A stretch of DNA of 11,574 nucleotides from an uncultured Lachnospiraceae bacterium (GTDB lineage: Bacteria > Bacillota_A > Clostridia > Lachnospirales > Lachnospiraceae): positions 1-11,574 of the forward strand of contig CAJUOF010000277.1 of assembly GCA_910587905.1 (NCBI GenBank), written 5' to 3'. The notes under the pieces were generated by a model. The model was not told the origin of the DNA and did no database searches. It saw nothing but the letters and a program-made list of their open reading frames with translations. Every line of letters starts with the position of its first letter. Positions within the stretch are counted from its first letter, which is position 1. This document shows positions 7,917-11,574 of this stretch, piece after piece. The translations under genes were made by a program, and so were the position numbers.

Positions 7917-7930
7917 CGCACAGGTGTTCT
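7917..7930. promoter_or_regulatory. Candidate LexA (SOS) box between divergent promoters
   Basis: The plus strand reads CGCACAGGTGTTCT. Compared with the Bacillus-type box CGAAC-N4-GTTCG it matches 8 of 10 fixed bases, with one perfect half-site (GTTC) and one mismatch in the other. It sits between the ruvA -35 and the rightward -35, centred about 50 bases upstream of both predicted starts. ruvAB is an SOS gene set in Bacillus, which supports the idea. The mismatches, and a position upstream of rather than over the promoters, weaken it. Confidence 0.3.
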
Positions 7931-7939
7931 ATTTTTCTC

Positions 7940-7968
7940 TTGACAGATCTCCCTGAGACTTTTATAAT
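7940..7968 (+). promoter_or_regulatory. Exact-consensus sigma-A promoter for the exonuclease-like gene
   Basis: TTGACA (7940-7945) and TATAAT (7963-7968) are separated by exactly 17 bases, the full consensus. With normal spacing (-10 box at -12 to -7) transcription should begin at 7975, which is the A of the ATG of the gene. The mRNA would therefore be leaderless or nearly so. Confidence 0.8.
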
Positions 7969-7974
7969 GAGGGC

Positions 7975-9045
7975 ATGAAAACCATCACGAACGAATTCAA
8001 CTGTACGCTTTCTTACGATCTGGCTCTCCTTGGAGACCCGGAGGGGCTTTTGTTTTTTGATATTGAGACCACCGGTCTCTCGGCGAAGCGGGATATGGTC
8101 TACTTGATCGGCTGCGTCTATGTAAGGGGAGGTGTCTGGCGAAGAAAGCAGTGGTTTGCCGACACAGTGGAAGCGGAAGCAGAGCTTCTTGTCCACTTTT
8201 TTCTGTTTGCCTCCCGTTTTTCTTTGCTGGTGCATTTCAACGGCTCTGCCTTTGATCTTCCCTTTTTGAGGGAGCGTGCCTCCCTTCACCATACTCCCGG
8301 CTCTGATCGCATCCCGAAAAGCCTGGACCTCTACCGAGAATTAAAGCCGCTGAAGAAGCTGCTTGGACTTTCCGATTGCCGCCAGAAGACCCTGGAGGCT
8401 TTTCTCGGGACGCACAGGGAGGACCCTTACGACGGAGGGCAGCTCATCCGCTTCTACTGGCAGTATTTACGCACCGGAGGGAGTTCCCTGTATGACGCTC
8501 TCCTACTCCACAATGCGGAGGACATCGAAGGACTGCCCTCCCTGCTCTCCCTGCTTTCTTACCGGGATTTCTTTCGGGGGAAATTCCTCCCGGAATCGGA
8601 ACGGCTGCTTGACTCCGGGGAACTTCTCGTCACCTGTGAGAATCCCTCCTGTACCCTGCCCTTCCCCTGTCAATTCCTCACGGAGAACAGTCGAGTTTCC
8701 TGCCTGCAGAGTACCCTCACGCTCTCCATTCCTCTTGTCCGTGGAACCCTCAAATACTTTTTTGGGGACTATGCCAATTACTATTATCTGCCTGCAGAAG
8801 ATCAGGCCATCCACAAAAGTGTGGCGGCCTTTGTGGAGCCCTCCCATCGAAAAAAGGCCACGGCAAAAACCTGTTACCAAAAACATGAAGGGCTCTTCTT
8901 TTCTGTGCCAAAAGGATTTTCCGCAGATGTTCCGCTTTTTTATTCGGAGTACAAAAAAAGTCCCCCCTACATCGAATATGCAGAAGGGCTTTTTCTGGAT
9001 CCGACCTTTTTGCAGAAGTTTCTCCTTGCAACTCTCCCGAAATGA
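7975..9045 (+). CDS. RNase H-like / DEDD exonuclease-family protein (YprB-like)
   Basis: The first ~200 residues carry the DnaQ-type nuclease core seen in YprB-like (RNase_H_2) proteins: FFDIETTGL with D29 and E31, HFNGSAFDLPFL with D94, and LLHNAEDIEGL with H179 and D183. All four acidic residues and the DEDDh-type histidine are present, so it is probably an active metal-dependent 3'-5' exonuclease or RNase. Residues about 215-356 form a second part rich in aromatic and beta-like stretches that I cannot assign. It contains C221, C226 and C232 (CENPSCTLPFPC), a possible metal site. No membrane segment or signal peptide is seen. The ATG at 7975 has only GAGG 2 bases upstream, and the promoter puts the transcript start on the ATG itself. 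No better in-frame start exists before the D29 motif. The gene is divergent from ruvAB. The substrate is unknown. Confidence 0.85.
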   Translation: MKTITNEFNCTLSYDLALLGDPEGLLFFDIETTGLSAKRDMVYLIGCVYVRGGVWRRKQWFADTVEAEAELLVHFFLFASRFSLLVHFNGSAFDLPFLRERASLHHTPGSDRIPKSLDLYRELKPLKKLLGLSDCRQKTLEAFLGTHREDPYDGGQLIRFYWQYLRTGGSSLYDALLLHNAEDIEGLPSLLSLLSYRDFFRGKFLPESERLLDSGELLVTCENPSCTLPFPCQFLTENSRVSCLQSTLTLSIPLVRGTLKYFFGDYANYYYLPAEDQAIHKSVAAFVEPSHRKKATAKTCYQKHEGLFFSVPKGFSADVPLFYSEYKKSPPYIEYAEGLFLDPTFLQKFLLATLPK

Positions 9046-9135
9046 TGGTATGCTTTTATCTGTTCCATGTCGTATTTCGTCGATTTGGGCGAATGACGTT
9101 TACCACAGGATTCTCATACCGTCAAGGAGCGTTTT

Positions 9136-9612
9136 ATGCGAGAACCAAAAGACCTTTTAAGAAGGCTTACCATATATTATGCCGGCGACCACGAGCTGCT
9201 TTGCCCCTACGAACTCGGCGATACCATCTACGATGTTTACGCCTCATACAGCCATTATCACTGTTTTGAGCATGCATTTATCCGCAGCACCTTAACCTTG
9301 TCAAAGAACGATTTGGATCATTTTATGGAACAGATTGCCACCCTGATTGAGCCCCAGATGATCCGGAGAGGTCTCGCTTCCCCACCTTCCGACCATATTT
9401 ATACGTATGTGACAGGCATCTTTATCAGTGAACAGCGCATTCCGGAATCTGTTCGTCGAACCGTCCGCCGCTTCCGCTATTACCGCGGTTACGGCTATTA
9501 CCAGAACGGTTACTGTCAGGCCAGGATCGCCGCCTTTGATCTGGAGACAGGTTCCCTGATCATCAACCCGGCCGCCAAAGAACTGCTTTTGGAGTATCAA
9601 GGTATGCTGTAA
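9136..9612 (+). CDS. Conserved-looking protein of unknown function (possibly DUF8052-like)
   Basis: I do not recognise a characterised function. The 158-residue soluble protein starts at an ATG with AAGGAG 6 bases upstream. It has no signal peptide or membrane segment. It reads as alpha/beta with an early IYDVYASYSHYH segment, a helix LDHFMEQIATLIEPQM (60-75), SDHIYTYVTGIFI (85-97), and an Arg/Tyr-rich run VRRTVRRFRYYRGYGYYQNGY (106-126), broken here by function: basic first, then aromatic. The layout recalls a small Clostridia family I remember as DUF8052, but that is from memory only. It follows the exonuclease-like gene by 90 bases, in which I see no good promoter or terminator, so the two may be co-transcribed. 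Confidence 0.8.
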   Translation: MREPKDLLRRLTIYYAGDHELLCPYELGDTIYDVYASYSHYHCFEHAFIRSTLTLSKNDLDHFMEQIATLIEPQMIRRGLASPPSDHIYTYVTGIFISEQRIPESVRRTVRRFRYYRGYGYYQNGYCQARIAAFDLETGSLIINPAAKELLLEYQGML

Positions 9613-9652
9613 ACCTGGTGAGGGAACACTTACGGTGCAGGAGTTCTCACTC

Positions 9653-10600
9653 TCATTCCCGCACCGGATATACCGGAATCGGCTCTCTTTTTAAAAATGC
9701 CGTGATGCAGTGGAGAGCACCGCCGCCCTTTTTTAATTCGCTTACATCCACCTCAATGCACTCAATTCCAGCTTCCACAAGCAATTGTCTCGTTTTTGGA
9801 TTCCCGGCCGGCATGACAACTTTTCCAGGCTCCAGAGCCACAAGATTGGCAGCCAGATTGTCCCGCTCTTCAAGTGTAGGAATTTCCAGAACGCGGAAGC
9901 CTCTTTTCTCCAACGCTTCGTAAACAAGCTCCGGTGTGCTCCTGGAAAAGGCCAGCGCCACGTCATAATCTGCGATGGCCAGCATACCGTCCAGATGCTT
10001 GAGCCTTCTTGGAATGCTGATGGTATAGATATTGTTCACGCCCATATTGGACAGCTCCTCGCATACCTGCCGATAGCCGGACGAATTACAGCGGGTTCCG
10101 GTTCCAAAAATCACAGTCTCCCGGTCAATCCAGAAAATACAAGCCCCGTCGAAGGTTCCGGAACCGTTGACTGTCTTGATAATTGGAACACCGAGACCTG
10201 CCACCGCCTGGGCCGCATATCGGACCTCCGGCAAACGCACAGAAATGCCCGGACGGGCCATGATGACCCCTTCCGGGGTGCCCAGAACCAGATCCCGACA
10301 AAACATGGCATTGGGACATTTGGGATCAGTCTCTTCCACATAGTGCACCTGGACACCATTTTCCTTATAAATTTGTGCGACCGCATCGTGCTGCCGCCGT
10401 ACCAGTTCCGGATCATAGTCCTCCCCGTCTGTCATCACAAACGCAAGCCGTTCGCTGTCCTCCCTGGTAATCCCTTCAATCTCCCCGCCGGGCCGATGCA
10501 TCAACACGGAGCGGAGCTTTCCAATCTCCGAATCCACGCCCCAGTCCCCATAAAGTGATGCGAGATCCTGGGCAAAGGTCGTAATGGTCTGTCCTGCCAC
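9653..10600 (-). CDS. Arginine deiminase/amidinotransferase-fold enzyme
   Basis: This is a guanidine-group-modifying enzyme fold, used by deiminases, DDAH and amidinotransferases through a Cys thiouronium intermediate. The 315 residues show the family order: VLMHRPGGE (32-40), PNAMFCRDL (96-104), FDGAC (150-154), GTGTRCN (166-172) with R169, KHLDGM with H202 and D204, and near the end GGGALHCIT with nucleophile C298. The catalytic Cys and His are intact. At FDGAC relatives usually have FEGGD or FEGAD: the Glu is Asp here, and the guanidinium-binding Asp position is C154. The substrate may therefore not be free arginine. The start is GTG at 10600 with AAGGAG 8 bases upstream. It lies 66 bases downstream of an M14 peptidase gene and is probably co-transcribed. 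It converges on the unknown gene ending at 9612 with only 40 bases between. Confidence 0.88.
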   Translation of the reverse strand: MAGQTITTFAQDLASLYGDWGVDSEIGKLRSVLMHRPGGEIEGITREDSERLAFVMTDGEDYDPELVRRQHDAVAQIYKENGVQVHYVEETDPKCPNAMFCRDLVLGTPEGVIMARPGISVRLPEVRYAAQAVAGLGVPIIKTVNGSGTFDGACIFWIDRETVIFGTGTRCNSSGYRQVCEELSNMGVNNIYTISIPRRLKHLDGMLAIADYDVALAFSRSTPELVYEALEKRGFRVLEIPTLEERDNLAANLVALEPGKVVMPAGNPKTRQLLVEAGIECIEVDVSELKKGGGALHCITAFLKREPIPVYPVRE

Positions 10601-10666
10601 TTGATTTTCTCCTTTCTGTTCTTCTTCTGTTTTTCCTCTTTTCTCAGATAATTGCCTGTTCCTCTC

Positions 10667-11574
10667 TCACCACAGAGGACGCCTGCGAAAACTCTGATAG
10701 ACTGATTGGCCCTCCTTTTCAGTCACCCGGCACTCTTGAATCAGCTCCGTCTCCTTTAACACCTGCAAAAGAGCCAGATCTGAAATCAGATGGGCCCGGA
10801 CATTGAGCCACATTTCATCTCCGGTCACAGTCTCGTCCGAAACTTCCGTGGTCCAATCAAGGGTTGTCACCTCCGGCCGTTCTAAATTAAAGTTCGAAGG
10901 CCGTTTTTGCATCGTGGTCTCCATCCAGTAAAAGATCACATCTTGAGAGGCATCCGTATGGAATCTGTCCGGAAACCATTGTTCCGCATATTTCCAGAAT
11001 CGTTCCCGGCAAATCCGATTTCGCTCCCGGATTTCAGGATCCTCATTGATGAAATCGGATACCTGCGTTCGAACTTTGTTTCCAAAAGAAATGGTATTCT
11101 CATTGGATTTGTCAAACCAAATATATCCATAGTAAAGTGCCCTCGGAATCCAGAAGCTTTTGTACCAAGGAGAAGAATAACCGGAAAAAGGCTGTGTCGT
11201 CTCGTGCCCCTCAAATCCGTGGTTATCGGTAATCACATCAAACAGCCACCGGCTCCACAGCTTCTTTACTGCACGGGCCTCTCCGTAAATGGTGTCCGGA
11301 TTATTATAATCCTTCCGAAATTCGAACCCGGCGCTGTTATACCTGGCAGGATGGCAGAGCCATTTGGGATGGTCCTTGTACACCATACAGTGAAGTTCTC
11401 CCCCATCGATATTTTCCCAGGGCAGGGTGATCAGGTTCACCCTGGAACAAAGCTCCTGCAGATCCTCTCTCTCCAGGCATTGGTCCAGCAGAAGAAAGGC
11501 CGAATTTAAGCTGGAGGCTTCGTTGCCGTGATGTCTGCCGTTAAACAGCACCGTCAGTCGGTTCGTCTTCAGCT
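10667..11574 (-). CDS. M14-type zinc carboxypeptidase family protein, N-terminus beyond the window
   Basis: This is a metallopeptidase of the carboxypeptidase A clan. The visible 302 residues end in RRRPLW; the reading frame runs off the right edge, so the start and any signal peptide are not seen. The motif GRHHGNEASS gives the zinc pair HxxE. About 36 residues later comes PWENIDGG, like the PMxNPDG of the family. Next is GFEFRKDYNN, matching the GvDlNRN substrate-binding block, though the usual Asn-Arg is Phe-Arg. DNHGFEGHE supplies the third zinc histidine, and LDWTTEVSDE near the end is the likely catalytic Glu region. Numbered from the GTG at 11551, the ligands are H8, E11 and H111 and the likely catalytic Glu is E236. 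The GTG is only an internal codon; LKTNRLTV precedes it in frame. The product could act on peptides or on an N-acyl or amide small molecule. Confidence 0.87.
   Translation of the reverse strand, partial: LKTNRLTVLFNGRHHGNEASSLNSAFLLLDQCLEREDLQELCSRVNLITLPWENIDGGELHCMVYKDHPKWLCHPARYNSAGFEFRKDYNNPDTIYGEARAVKKLWSRWLFDVITDNHGFEGHETTQPFSGYSSPWYKSFWIPRALYYGYIWFDKSNENTISFGNKVRTQVSDFINEDPEIRERNRICRERFWKYAEQWFPDRFHTDASQDVIFYWMETTMQKRPSNFNLERPEVTTLDWTTEVSDETVTGDEMWLNVRAHLISDLALLQVLKETELIQECRVTEKEGQSVYQSFRRRPLW

Noticed and set aside
7846..8292. Upstream in-frame extension of ruvA giving a 356-residue protein
   Set aside because: It overlaps the conserved exonuclease-like gene on the other strand, lacks RuvA character, and a strong ribosome site and family-typical N-terminus mark 7845 as the start.
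9046..9135. Separate promoter for the 9136 gene
   Set aside because: The best candidate (TTGGGC with a GATTCT-like -10) matches the consensus too poorly to call.
9613..9670. Hairpins (GTGAG/CTCAC and CGGTGC/GCACCG) between convergent genes as a bidirectional terminator
   Set aside because: The arms are short, the loops long, one arm is inside the deiminase-like coding end, and there is no T-run on either strand.
9785..10558. 257-codon plus-strand open frame opposite the deiminase-like gene
   Set aside because: It is antisense to a gene with clear catalytic motifs; its translation shows no recognisable domain.
1..11574. CRISPR array, insertion sequence, prophage, toxin-antitoxin or defence genes, tRNA/rRNA
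   Set aside because: I found no regularly spaced repeats, terminal inverted repeats, transposase or phage motifs, or RNA genes; the genes are core housekeeping or metabolic types.

Overview
The window looks like a piece of a Gram-positive, low-to-mid GC anaerobe of the class Clostridia, most likely Lachnospiraceae. This is inferred from the style of the proteins, the strong AGGAGG-type ribosome sites and the gene order ruvA-ruvB-zapA-U32 protein-SEDS-PBP. It is a contig end: bases 1-21 match the Illumina TruSeq read-2 adapter, so the left edge is an assembly or trimming artefact. The right edge cuts through a gene.

Layout. Minus strand, read right to left from about 7.97 kb: ruvA and ruvB (Holliday junction branch migration), then zapA (FtsZ-ring regulator), a long U32-family protein (RNA-hydroxylase/collagenase-like), a SEDS glycan polymerase (RodA/FtsW type) and its class B penicillin-binding transpeptidase. 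A Nudix hydrolase truncated at the left edge follows. Good sigma-A type promoters precede ruvA, zapA and the Nudix gene. The zapA promoter probably drives zapA through the PBP gene as one transcript, since the gaps are short or negative. Plus strand, 7.97-9.61 kb: a DEDD-type RNase H-like/exonuclease protein and a small protein of unknown function. Minus strand, 9.65-11.57 kb: an M14-type zinc carboxypeptidase (truncated) followed by an arginine-deiminase/amidinotransferase-fold enzyme.

How they work together. The minus-strand block combines DNA repair (RuvAB) with cell division and wall synthesis (ZapA, SEDS polymerase, PBP). The 129-bp divergent region between ruvA and the exonuclease-like gene is the most interesting regulatory spot. 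It holds a promoter for each direction. The rightward one is an exact TTGACA-17-TATAAT consensus whose predicted transcription start falls on the A of the ATG. A partial LexA-like palindrome lies almost midway between the two promoters. The peptidase/deiminase pair at the right looks like a small catabolic or peptide-processing unit of unknown substrate.

Most of the window is ordinary core genome. I see no CRISPR array, transposon, phage gene, tRNA or rRNA, and no gene-free stretch above 300 bases. The claims of novelty are modest: possible SOS co-control of the nuclease with ruvAB, a possible leaderless mRNA, and an altered guanidinium-binding motif in the deiminase-like enzyme.
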